This document shows positions 20,574 through 30,367 of a stretch of DNA of 32,644 nucleotides, piece by piece. The notes beneath the pieces were generated by a model. The model ran no database searches and had not been told where the DNA came from. It saw only the letters and a program-made list of their open reading frames with translations. This stretch comes from Zygnema cylindricum. Lineage: Eukaryota > Streptophyta > Zygnematophyceae > Zygnematales > Zygnemataceae. The number at the start of each line of letters is the position of its first letter. The stretch's first letter is position 1. The stretch covers positions 1 through 32,644 of the forward strand of contig JBBHKE010001298.1 in the NCBI GenBank assembly GCA_037447655.1, given 5' to 3'. The position numbers and the translations under genes are program-made.

Positions 20574-21799
20574 GAGTGTTTCACTACATTTTTAGTGTTT
20601 ATGACACCCTATCCGTATACCTAAGGTTTATCCCTCAAACCTAAATAGTGTAACTGACACTGTTTTTTCCTTACCAGTGATTTACTAATCACTCAAAAAT
20701 CAGCCACTTCATTTAAAAATTGAATTAGAATTATTATCACTTGCTGAGCCCATATCTGATAATTTAATAATTTAATTACTCTAATAATGGTTTTCATGTT
20801 GTCGTTTGTCTCCCAGTGTTTTCTTCATTTATTTTGATTGCTTTGTGTACGTTATTTCAGTTCCGTTTTGGCTTTATCTTCCGATTGTTTTCATTTTGAG
20901 TTTGGGTGCTTTTATTTTCCTTCTTGTTGTTTTCTTTTTGTTTTTGTTGTGCTGTTATTTTATTCCCCTGCTGGTAGTTTTTCAGTTTCGGCCATGCCAC
21001 CCCTTTAGTACCCCCGGACTCAGATGGTTTACCATCGTACTTTTTAATTTATCCTGCGTTTGATTGTTTCTATATACCCGGAACATTTAGGACACTGTTT
21101 ATTATTAAAGAGTTATTAGTATTATTTTTTGTAATGGATGGTTAAAAATACACTGCAATAGGCGTTTCGACCAACTCTATAAGACAAATTTTTAAATTGA
21201 CAAATGCCTCATCTAGGCTGCAATGTATTTCACTAGTTACTATAACAAAGACAAAAAACTGCACTATAAGGACTTTGTTAATCACAGTATCTCGCGATTA
21301 GAAGCGTCATTTATTTTTCGCCATTGTTTTCATTTGGAGACTGCCAAGCGAAAGGTAAGAAGTAAATTTCCACTTCAGTGTACAGGCTGAGTTCAAAGCC
21401 GGAATAAAACATTAAAGCTAATATTAACCAATTTTTCTAGGGTTATTTAAGGTTTTTGCCGTACACACAGTAGCAAAACAGGCTAAAACTACATGAACAG
21501 ATAGTTTCTTGGCCACACTGTATTCCCACAAATTTTCATATAAAAATACCAAACAGACTGCAGAAAAACAGTCTGCCAGAACTTTGATAAATCTGACCAA
21601 CTTCACAATGAAGCCCCAAGCAAACCAGACACACACTAGGTCTGCAAATTTGCCACAATATTGTAAATACAAGGAGGAATGCACATGAAAAATTTCGAAT
21701 AATCCTGCCAATAGATATAAGAGCAATCCTCAGATGAAATTACCAGAAAAATGACCAAAAACAGATTTGGTACAAAAAGTTCCCAAGTCCAAAAATGAC
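20574..21799. other. No gene recognised
   Basis: T-rich to about 21130, then A-rich with many CACA words from about 21420, similar in composition to 1140-1500 that adjoins the other copy of the dispersed repeat. It may be interior of that repeat. Confidence 0.4.
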
Positions 21800-22426
21800 T
21801 AAGTCTTACAAATATACACTAGAGCTCACTACTGACTGTACGGAGGCATACCAGCCGTACGTAATCTATCAACTACCTCTATTAATTTGAGTATACCCGA
21901 ATACTTCGTGATATGTCAGAATGAATAGATCTACACTAGTAATTAATACACATAGGCCAAAACATTGTTGTAAATATTTACAAACCTTACGAATTTCGTC
22001 AAACGAATCTGGACCGTCCAAAATAAATATCATGTGATGGACGCGATTTCGCGTCCCTCACCAAAATGACCAAACTGACAGCGTCGCCGTGCGTAGCTCC
22101 GGCGGCGTCCAATTCATCAAATGTCGCTTGTTGCATTACGTTTCGTACGTGCGACGTACAACTCCATCCTCGTCAATTATTTAACGTCAGATCGCTTCGC
22201 GATCCGCCTTCCATTTCCCTTTACGCAAACCGTACTTTCGCCTATGTTTCTTGCATCACTTGAAGTCCAATATCGTACGTTCCAATACAATTAGTACCAT
22301 TACTCCCCCAATTCGCAAATCCATTCGAACCTTCACAGTAAATCAAGATAGCATTAGAATCGAGTACGAAACATTGTGTACGCACGAAACGACAAGCACA
22401 CACGAAACTAACTTTTCAAACCAACA
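21800..22426 (-). mobile_element. Dispersed repeat, copy 2 (possible solo LTR)
   Basis: Counterpart of 1561-2262. It begins TGTTGGTTTGAAAAGT on the minus strand. It lacks the 34-bp tandem of copy 1 and has TGGACGCGATTTCGCGTCC instead. Confidence 0.5.
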
Positions 22427-22520
22427 GGGAGAGGGGGAAGGAGGAGGGATATGGAGGGGGGAGGGAGAGGGGAGAGGGAGGAGTAAGGAGAGGAGGGGAG
22501 AGAGGGGGAGAGGGGGGGAA
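22426..22520. repeat. GGGAGAGG-rich tract
   Basis: A purine-only stretch adjoining the end of dispersed repeat copy 2. Comparable tracts are at 11448-11580 (purine), 13910-14230 (mixed) and 10963-11062 (pyrimidine). Confidence 0.75.
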
Positions 22521-23865
22521 AGAGAATCATTCCTACCTGCTGGTTTTCATAAATCCCGAGGAAGAAAGTAACAATGGCTCCGTAGAGAAGTACAAATGCT
22601 CTCAAAGAGTTTCATTGTTTTCCGACATCCCACACTCGTATAACAATCGAATTTTCCAAAATCGATTTCGAAAAATAAAAAAAGCCGAGTTTATTTGTTT
22701 ATTTGTTTGTTTGTTTGTTTTTTTTTTTCTTCTCCTTCATCCACTAGTTTCGTAAACTCCTTCCAAAAGATGGAGAAAATAAACAAACTCGTATATACAA
22801 TAACATACATTTAAAAGGTGAGACTCTCTTTCATAAAATAATCCCTGCTTTCCTAAATGAAGGTAACAACAAAAAAAAGCGAGGCAACAATAAGTTTAAA
22901 CAAGTTTTCCATGTAACTTCTAAACCTTCTCGATAGTCATCCAAACATCAAAAACCACTCTTAAGTTAAAATATCAAAGACCCCGCCCCCAAGAAACAAT
23001 GCATGGAACAAAAAAGAATATCTCTACTTCACTAATTAGAAGTAAACCGAAAAGAAAAGAAAGTCAGCGTGGAATTCGAACAAATTTTTCAAGGCTTCTA
23101 ATCCTCTCAACAGTCAATGCACATAAATTTTAAATTTCCCTTTTTTCTTTTCAAAGTTTGGCAGATTTTACTGTCGCCGTGATTACCTTACAGACAAAAA
23201 AGAAAAACGAAAAAAAGAATGAAAAAACAAAAAACATGAAAAAAAATGGAAGAGATATCCAGGAAAAAAAAAAAAAAATGAAATTGAAGGAGATCTCTCA
23301 CAAAGACGAACAAATTCTCACCACGCCATAAAAAGACATTGCCAAAAAGAATTACAGAAAACAAAAAAAAACGTCGACCAATGACAGAAATTCACCCGTT
23401 TCTTCTTTTGTCTGGAAAACTGATGTTCATTAAAAAAAAGGGCCAATTCTTGTGCACAACAAAAAGTACCCTAAAATACCTTAAAAACTAAAAAAAAAAA
23501 TCTTCGACTCAATCTGCAATAAAATCTAGGTTCTCAAAGACCCTGAAAAAAAAAAAAGGCATATAATTCTCTCTCTTTGACTACGTTTTTCTACGTACAT
23601 ATAAAATCGTTCAAACAAAAATCTTACTATTTCCTAATGCCTTCCATTCCCCAACATCAGCTATCCACACTCATTTGCAATAATTCAAAGACCCTTTTTT
23701 GAGAAAGAATCTACAATTTACCGACTCTAACTCCAAATTAGAATAAAGACAAAAGCGGCTATCTGATCTGGTCTAGAAAGGAATGTGCTCAATTTTTAAA
23801 AAAGGGAAAGGTAACGCAGAGAGGCTGACAGCAGCAAAGAAGAAAATAAACAAGGGAAAAGATTG

Positions 23866-23868
<3 letters not shown>
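22521..23868. other. A-rich stretch without a recognised gene
   Basis: Contains a TTTG/TTTA microsatellite (about 22692-22728) and many A runs. It lies downstream of SMT2 (minus strand), so part may be its 3' untranslated region. Confidence 0.45.
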
Positions 23869-23918
<50 letters not shown>

Positions 23919-23989
23919 AAGAGAGAGAGAAAGAGAGAAGAAAAACAGAGAGAGAGATGGAGGGAGAGGAGAGGAAGTGGGAGAGGGAA

Positions 23990-24022
<33 letters not shown>

Positions 24023-24056
24023 GGGGGGAGAGAGAGAGAGAGGGAGAGAGAGAGGA
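23869..24056. repeat. GA microsatellite directly beyond the SMT2 stop
   Basis: About 22 perfect GA units (23869-23912), then an imperfect GA/GGA array to 24056. On the SMT2 strand it is a CT array starting 26 bases after the stop, probably within the 3' untranslated region. Confidence 0.9.
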
Positions 24057-24082
24057 CACAAATTCAGATCTGTCTAAACGGT

Positions 24083-25222
24083 TCAAGCCTTGAGAGGTTT
24101 CCTCAAAAGCAACAGATGGGCTGGAGTGAAGACACCGGTTTCTCCTCCCTGCGTGAGCCATACGGCCACAGACGTGAGCATATTGTGCACTTCTACCAGT
24201 CCCTTTGGAGCTATCCCAAGCCAGGAAACAAAGGTAACCAAGGCGTGGTTTCGAGCGTAAGCAATTCGTCCAAACTTAAGACGACTCCACCATGGAAGAG
24301 AAGGAGGAGCCGCCAAATCTCTATTCTCCAAAACTTCAAAACCGACTTCTTTAGCCGCTTCCACGATCTCCTTATAAGTTCTCAAGTTAGGTAAAGCGTT
24401 TCCGTAACAAATTTCGTCGATGATTTTGGCGTGAGTCGCATTTTTGGGATCGTATTTGTCGGTTGTGACCCACTCGTACGTGGCATACTTCTGGCCAGGT
24501 TTCAGAACCCTAAAAATCTCACCGTAAACGTCTTGTAATCTGGGAGCGTGACAAGTGGCTTCAATAGAGTAAGCTCCATCGAAACTGTTATCTTCGAAAG
24601 GCATCGAAAGAAAGTTTCCTTGGACAACTTCACAGAGATGATCCAGACCTGCTCTTTTGTTATGAGATGTCGCTCGCTGTACTTGATAATCGTTTATTGT
24701 AATTCCTACCACATTGCTTTGGGATTTTGCGGCAATTGCTCTCATTGGTCCACCGACTCCACATCCGGCGTCCAAAACCTTCATTCCAGGTTTCATATTC
24801 AACAAATCACAGATTTGTTCTTCATGAACTTTAGTGGCTTCTTTATTACTTTTCCCGGGAATGGCAGGAGAGAAATGGAAGCTCTGGCCCCAACCCCATT
24901 CGTAAATATCAGTTACAAGATTGTAAAAGGTATCCACAAACTGAGGAGCTATCTTTTTCTCAGATACGCCGGTTCCATGGCTGCCTTTGTTCTGATTGAA
25001 GTAACTGTCGTACTGTTTCCAACCGTCTTGTACTTCATCTTTTCCCAAACCTCCACCGGAAAGTTCTGCGGTTTTCTTTCCCTTCACTTCTGCTTGACCT
25101 GAAACATAAAGAAAGGTAGTAGCAGCAATCACTACTACTGCAGCAGTAATTCCTAACAAAGTTCCTCCTCCTCCTCCTCCTAGGGTATCTAGAAGACCTA
25201 ATGCATAACTTGATAACGTCAT
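24083..25222 (-). CDS. SMT2: Sterol C24-methyltransferase, SMT2 class (intronless, 379 aa)
   Basis: S-adenosylmethionine-dependent enzyme of phytosterol synthesis. SMT2-class proteins add the second side-chain methyl to 24-methylenelophenol and so set the ratio of 24-ethyl to 24-methyl sterols, acting at the endoplasmic reticulum. An N-terminal hydrophobic segment (about 20-40) fits a membrane anchor. Visible family motifs are YEWGWGQSFHFSP (107-119), the SAM-binding LDAGCGVGGP (150-159), EATCHAP (221-227) and YEWVTT (249-254). Full length matches the family (about 360-380), and the open frame has no intron, as in Arabidopsis SMT2 and unlike SMT1. The start at 25222 is the first ATG after a purine-rich leader and is shared by the partial copy at 27749. 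A GA array begins 26 bases beyond the stop. No damage is seen, so it is probably functional. SMT2 rather than SMT1 rests on overall resemblance and gene structure. Confidence 0.93.
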   Translation of the reverse strand: MTLSSYALGLLDTLGGGGGGTLLGITAAVVVIAATTFLYVSGQAEVKGKKTAELSGGGLGKDEVQDGWKQYDSYFNQNKGSHGTGVSEKKIAPQFVDTFYNLVTDIYEWGWGQSFHFSPAIPGKSNKEATKVHEEQICDLLNMKPGMKVLDAGCGVGGPMRAIAAKSQSNVVGITINDYQVQRATSHNKRAGLDHLCEVVQGNFLSMPFEDNSFDGAYSIEATCHAPRLQDVYGEIFRVLKPGQKYATYEWVTTDKYDPKNATHAKIIDEICYGNALPNLRTYKEIVEAAKEVGFEVLENRDLAAPPSLPWWSRLKFGRIAYARNHALVTFVSWLGIAPKGLVEVHNMLTSVAVWLTQGGETGVFTPAHLLLLRKPLKA

Positions 25223-25330
25223 GGCTTACCACACCTTTGCTTTCCCCTCTCTTCCTTTCCTTCGCTCCTTCTCTTCTCTATTCCTTTCTTCTTCTCCTCC
25301 TAATACACTACTGTAATATCTTCTACAGCT
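25223..25330 (-). promoter_or_regulatory. Purine-rich leader of SMT2
   Basis: On the gene strand the 100 bases before the ATG are almost all G and A (blocks such as GGAGGAGAAGAAGAAAGG). GA-rich 5' leaders and GAGA-type elements are common near plant starts. The equivalent stretch before the truncated copy (about 27750-27840) keeps the character but not the exact sequence. Confidence 0.4.
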
Positions 25331-25770
25331 TTCTGCGCGGATCTGTTAAACCGTGAGAAGTTTTTGATCTGATGGACAGACAAAAGACGCAGCAGAGGAA
25401 ACTGTCAGACGCAATCCTCTCTCTCTCTGCTCCTGTCCAGCAATAAGCTAAATTCTCTGCAAGGTAACCGTTGGCTGTAATTTCCCGGGACATTTTGAAG
25501 AGTGATCCAGGCCGTTCAATTCATGCTTCGATTGGATTTTAAACTCCATATTTCACGGGCGAGATCTTGAGCGTAGATCGTGTTTTGGGAGTGCGAAATT
25601 TGGACGCATGTACGAATTGCTCGCACGCTTCCCGCGCCCCTCGGAGTGTACACGTTAGGTTCTGCACTTCTGCTGCTGGAAGTATCTGACGTAAGGGAAA
25701 ATATCAAAATATAAAAGGAATCGCATGAAAGTCAATCCGGTCCTGGAATAATATTATACGAATAGGGTGA

Positions 25771-25860
25771 CGAGTAGCGTGGAAGTCATATCATACGAAT
25801 AGCGTGGAAGTCATATCATACGAATAGCGTAGGAGTCGTATCATACGAATAGCGTGGAAC
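25771..25860. repeat. 25-bp tandem repeat upstream of SMT2
   Basis: About 3.6 units of CGAATAGCGTGGAAGTCATA plus TCATA, starting at 25771, 25796, 25821 and 25846. It is just outside the TIR element and is also present in the second copy. Confidence 0.85.
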
Positions 25861-25887
25861 TGAATCCGGTTCTGGGAGTTACATCGC

Positions 25888-26497
25888 TACACCGCGAATC
25901 GTAATTAGAGTAATGAAAAAATTAGAGTAAAAAAAACAAAAAAAACAAGTAGAGTAATGAACGCTAATTTATGTGATTGAGCTTTTTCAACTATGAAGTT
26001 TACTCTAATTTATTTAGTTATTCTATATTGGGTTATGTCGGCGATAATTATGTGCGCGATAATAATGAACACTAAATTACGTAGAGGTACAAAATGTGTT
26101 AGTCCGGTATAGTATTGACGTCATTATGACGCTAATAATATTTGTCGCATTGAATGTCAGTTAATGTTCACACCGACGACGATGCTGTCGACGGACGAGA
26201 GTTATGCGAACGGCTTTTTTTCGATGTGATTGATTTTTTTGTTTAGTGCGAGCGCGATTCTATTAAATCATTTTTTGTACCATTTTACTTATAAACGTAC
26301 ATTTTTGCACGGTCAGACGTCGTCCGTACTCCTCACTATTTAAGTATGACCTATATTATTATTTTTTACGCTAATTAAACCTCACCTAAATTAGAATAAT
26401 GAAAAGATTAGAATCGATTACTCTATTTGATGTAATAGAGTCGAAATTTCGAGCGACCGGATTAGAGTAATTTACTCTAATTACGATTCGCGGTGTA
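25888..26497. mobile_element. TIR element, copy 1 (610 bp) upstream of SMT2
   Basis: Ends are perfect inverted repeats of 24 bases (CACCGCGAATCGTAATTAGA and onward) flanked by TA on both sides, as expected for a TA target duplication. Subterminal ATTAGAGTA motifs recur. No transposase is encoded, so it is a non-autonomous element. TA duplication suggests a Tc1/mariner-like or related superfamily, but the termini do not match any family I can name. Confidence 0.8.
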
Positions 26498-27084
26498 CTA
26501 TACAATTGGTAAACTTGCGTACGGTAAATCTGTATAGTCTCTCGGTGGTCAATCTAGATGTGACGCGTGGACTGCGTGCACTTGACTTTAGCGTAAGAGC
26601 TGGCCGCCAGTGGCCGTCGATCGAGACGACCTTCTATAGGCATCAAAATCTCCGTCGATTAGAAGTAATTAAAAAAAAAAAATGTGCTTGAATCTTTTCT
26701 TGCGGCGTTTTTGCAGCCTGTTTTTACGCATTTTTTCTCGAGACCGTCGACGTATTGGACGGCAGCCGAAGATGCAAGGGCTGCCGTCCATGTCTGGGCA
26801 GCTTATGGCCGTGGATCTGCAACCCGGGTCTCAAGCTAAGTACACAAGTACGATAGAACAGTTTTGGACATACTCAGTACGAACAACTGACTTGCGTAAC
26901 TAGAAAACTTGCGTCAATAAGTGGCGTTACCATGTGTCCCATAACTTGCATATTTTCGGGCCTTTCTATGTGTCGGCCGTTTTGATTGGAGAATTGGTCT
27001 GCGCTTCTCAAAAATAATAAAATGCTAAAAAAAATCATGATTTTTTGGCGGACCGATGAACCATGATGACGAGAACTGGGCCAG
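26498..27084. other. Unassigned spacer between the two SMT2-derived copies
   Basis: Holds a short hairpin (26757-26789) and small open frames with no resemblance. It is not part of the duplication. Confidence 0.4.
26757..26789. repeat. Short hairpin with perfect 11-bp stem
   Basis: GGACGGCAGCC at 26757-26767, an 11-base loop, and the exact inverse at 26779-26789. It lies between the two SMT2 copies in otherwise unassigned DNA. Function unknown. Confidence 0.6.
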
Positions 27085-27116
27085 TACACCGTGAATCGCT
27101 ATTAGCGTACATGACG

Positions 27117-27749
27117 CTAATTGGGGTACCCCTTTTTTTGGGGCAAATTCTCAAATAGAATAAAGTACGCTAAATGTTTTTGCACGTTATTTGAGGTACC
27201 CCGCTCAACTTGATAATCGTTTATTGTAATTCCTACAACATTGCTTTGGGATTTTGCGGCAATTGCTCTCATTGGTCCACCGACTCCACATCCGGCGTCC
27301 AAAACCTTCATTCCAGGTTTCATATTCAACAAATCACAGATTTGTTCTTCATGAACTTTAGTGGCTTCTTTATTGCTTTTCCCGGGAATGGCAGGAGAGA
27401 AATGGAAGCTTTGGCCCCAACCCCATTCGTAAATATCAGTTACAAGATTGTAAAAGGTATCCACAAACTGAGGAGCTATCTTTTTCTCCGATACGCCGGT
27501 TCCATGGCTGCCTTTGTTCTGATTGAAGTAACTGTCATACTGTTTCCAACCGTCTTGTACTTCATCTTTTCCCAAACCTCCACCGGAAAGTTCTGCGGTT
27601 TTTTTTCCCTTCACTTCTGCTTGACCTGAAACATAAAGAAAGGTAGTAGCAGCAATCACTACTACTGCAGCAGTAATTCCTAACAAAGTTCCTCCTCCTC
27701 CTCCTCCTAGGGTATCTAGAAGACCTAATGTATAACTTGATAACGTCAT
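27117..27749 (-). pseudogene. Truncated SMT2 copy (N-terminal half fused to transposon sequence)
   Basis: The first 182 codons nearly duplicate the SMT2 at 24083-25222. At 27207/27208 homology stops and the frame runs into a transposon end, adding about 28 unrelated residues (from VERGTS) before a stop at 27117. The copy keeps the membrane segment, YEWGWG and LDAGCGVGGP but lacks EATCHAP and everything after it, so catalysis is not expected. It differs from the intact gene at seven sites in about 540 bases; six are silent and one gives Ala7Thr. Its upstream DNA is duplicated too, so it may be transcribed and could yield a truncated protein or regulatory RNA; that is inference. Confidence 0.85.
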
Positions 27750-28298
27750 GGCTTACCACACCTTTGCTTTCCCCTCTCTTCCTTTCCTTCTCTCCTTCTC
27801 TCCTCTCTTCCTTTCTTCTTCTCCTCCTAAAACACTACAGAACTGTAATATCTTCTACAGCTTCTGCGCAGATCTGTTGATCCGTGAGAAGCTTTGATCT
27901 GATGGACAGACAGAAAATGCAGCTAAGGAAAATGTCAGAGGAGATCCTTCCTCTCTGTTCCTGTCCAGCAATAATCTAAATTCTCTGCAAAGGTAACCGT
28001 TGGCTGTAATTTCCGGTACATTTTGAAGAGTGATCCAGACCGTTCAATTCATGCTTCGATTGGATTTTAAACTCCATATTTCACGGGCGAGATCTGGACC
28101 GTAGATCGTGTTTTGGGAGTGCGAAATTTGGACGCATGTACGATTTGCTCGCACGCTTCCCGCGCCCCTCGAAGTGTACAAGTTAGGTTCTGCACTTCTG
28201 CTCCTGGAAGTATCTGACGTAAGGGAAAATATCAAAATATAAAAGGAATCGCATGAAAGTCAATCCGGTCCTGGAATAATATTATAGGAATAGGGTGA

Positions 28299-28388
28299 CG
28301 AATAGCGTGGAAGTCATATCATACGAATAGCGTGGAAGTCATATCATACGAATAGCGTAGGAGTCGTATCATACGAATAGCGTGGAAC
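28299..28388. repeat. 25-bp tandem repeat, second copy
   Basis: Same array as 25771-25860, with units at 28299, 28324, 28349 and 28374. The unit number is unchanged, so the array predates the duplication. Confidence 0.85.
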
Positions 28389-28415
28389 TGAATCCGGTTC
28401 TGGGAGTTACATCGC

Positions 28416-29036
28416 TACACCGCGAATCGTAATTAGAGTAATGAAAAAATTAGAGTAAAAAAAACAAAAAAAACAAGTAGAGTAATGAACGCTAATTTAT
28501 GTGATTGAGCTTTTTCAACTATGAAGTTTACTCTAATTTATTTAGTTATTCTATATTGGGTTATGTCGGCGATAATTATGTGCGCGATAATAATGAACAC
28601 TAAATTACGTAGAGGTACAAAATGTGTTAGTCCGGTATAGTATTGACGTCATTATGACGCTAATAATATTTGTCGCATTGAATGTCAGTTAATGTTCACA
28701 CCGACGACGATGCTGTCGACGGACGAGAGTTATGCGAACGGCTTTTTTTCGATGTGATTGATTTTTTTGTTTAGTGCGAATTCACGTGCGAGCGCGATTC
28801 TATTAAATCATTATTTGTACCTTTTTACTTATAAAAGTACAATTTTGCACGGTCAGACGTCGTCCGTACTCCACACTATTTAAAAACAACCTAAATTATA
28901 AATTTCTACGCTAATTAAACCTCACCTAAATTAGAAAATGAAAAAATTAGAATCGATTTCTCTATTTGATGTGATAGAGTCGAAATTTCGAGCGACCGAA
29001 TTAGAGTAATCTACTCTAATTACGATTCGCGGTGTA
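28416..29036. mobile_element. TIR element, copy 2 (621 bp) upstream of the truncated SMT2 copy
   Basis: Nearly identical to 25888-26497 in the same position relative to the SMT2 sequence; it has an extra 12 bases near 28780 and scattered changes toward its right end. It travelled as part of the larger duplication rather than by separate insertion. Confidence 0.8.
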
Positions 29037-29089
29037 CATGAAGTGTTTCCAAATTTTTCGCTACCGATGTTTTTTCCGTGCACACGTCT

Positions 29090-29236
29090 GATTTTGGAAT
29101 GGAGACCGCCAATCTGAAGGTGGGAGCTGTACGTTTAAATAGCAAATGTCAAATAACAATCCTCCACGTGTGCATATAAAAAAATGTTTAAGTGGCAAAA
29201 AGAACATGAACACTAAAAGCGATACACGGCGTACAG
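29090..29236. mobile_element. Partial MITE next to the composite block
   Basis: Inverse relative of 17017-17235, ending CACTAAAAGCGATACACGGC and GTAC. Its other end appears lost where the composite TIR block ends at 29036. Confidence 0.5.
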
Positions 29237-30209
29237 AACTGAACCGTAAAAGCCGCCAAGGCGAACGCAGAATCCGCGCAGCAATTACTTTCAAATGAAA
29301 TCGTAAAATGAATGCAGAATCTGACCATCGGCAACCAAATTTCTTAGGAAATTGAACCATATATCAAGGTTTTTTTCTCAATTATCTCCACAATTCAGAC
29401 AGAGCCTGTTCATGTTCTACAGAAGTCGCATTTTCAATCCATATTTTTCACGAAAATTAACATTTTTTCTTGTATTAATCTCTTATGGCCTACATGAAAA
29501 ATTCAAGGATGTGTGGTTCAACTCTTGGCAAGAAATTTGCAAAGGTATCAATATACGTCCAACTATATCCACAACTTTTCATCCGGCAATGGACTAACAT
29601 ACAGTGCGAGTTAATCATGTGCAGAAAGAATATCTAAGACACTTCGGCTATTAGATTTGCTTCCATATATTGACTCAAAATGATGCATTTCATACGAATT
29701 AGTGAAGACGTGCGACATTTCGAAATTTCTAAAAACGCAGTCTTGTCAAAGAAATCACCAGATATTAAATCTTTTGAATCATCAGTGAGCACCAAAATAC
29801 AATCGAAAAGCCTGAAGGATAGTTCGCCAGCAATTTGGTGGAATACACTGGCTTGAAATGGTACATTGTACAATACTCGTTAATTCTCACAGCAACATGA
29901 CATACATTTTCAAAGAAGGTAAACCACAACGTTTCTTAGATGATAAAAGCAGTACCTTAGAATTACATTTTGCAGACACATCAAAAACGAAATATAAACA
30001 ACCACAAAATTTTCATGATTCCAAACTTCAAAATTGGTAGATTGAGAATAGACGTAAATTGTCAAAAATTACAACCGGGATCTTGCTTGATTATACAAAC
30101 TTCTGTTGCAAAATATACAGCGTTCCCTACCGTATATAAAACATCAAAATGCAAGGTACATAGGTAGCTATACAAGGCCTTTCAGACCACCACAATATTA
30201 TACAACTTA
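29237..30209. other. No gene recognised; 3' flank of the Em gene
   Basis: AT-rich with short open frames on both strands that look random. The part next to 30210 is probably the 3' untranslated region of the Em gene. Confidence 0.4.
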
Positions 30210-30367
30210 TTACTTTGTGAACTTGGACTCGTCAATTTCAATTCCTTTGGCAGCTGCTGCCTCTCCTCCTGATTGAGTATTGGTGCTCAAACCACCCTTT
30301 TTCCCCATTTCCTGGTAGCCTTCAGTTCCCAGCTCCGCTGCACGGGTTTGTCCTCCTTTGCTTCGTC
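30210..30367 (-). CDS. Em-type LEA exon 3
   Basis: Acceptor TACAAGCAG. It holds one copy of the 20-residue group-1 LEA motif ([20 protein letters not shown]) and the conserved tail ending ESKFTK and TAA. A single motif copy matches Em6/Em1a-like members rather than multi-copy ones. Confidence 0.92.

Larger units (their letters stand above)
24681..26498. repeat. Duplicated segment, source-like copy (SMT2 5' part plus upstream)
   Basis: Matches 27208-29037 in the same orientation over its whole length, offset about 2.53 kb. It covers codons 1-181 of SMT2, the leader, the upstream region and the TIR element. The right limit coincides with the TIR end; the left limit falls inside the SMT2 frame. 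Confidence 0.9.
27085..29036. mobile_element. Composite TIR-bounded block carrying the SMT2 fragment (Pack-type candidate)
   Basis: The left border at 27085 is TACACCGTGAATCGCTATTA and the right border at 29036 is the inverse of TACACCGCGAATCGTAATTA. The two ends match each other as imperfect inverted repeats with TA flanks. Inside are about 120 bases of a transposon end also seen at 6697-6823, the SMT2 5' fragment, its upstream DNA and a complete 621-bp TIR element. This resembles gene capture by a non-autonomous DNA transposon. Simple segmental duplication that happened to end at a TIR is the alternative. Confidence 0.5.
27208..29037. repeat. Duplicated segment, second copy
   Basis: Counterpart of 24681-26498. 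By eye the coding part differs by about 1%, the leader and proximal upstream (about 27770-27990) by roughly 10% with indels, and most of the distal part again by only a few bases. Confidence 0.9.

Noticed and set aside
23783-24394. 203-residue plus-strand frame rich in Arg and Glu
   Set aside because: Its start is the translated GA microsatellite and its end is antisense SMT2.
24548-25102. 184-residue open frame on the plus strand
   Set aside because: It is the antisense of SMT2, recurs in the duplicate (27210-27629), and has no independent resemblance.
26757-26789. Terminator or microRNA hairpin
   Set aside because: An 11-bp stem is too short for a microRNA precursor, and intrinsic terminators do not apply to plant nuclear genes.
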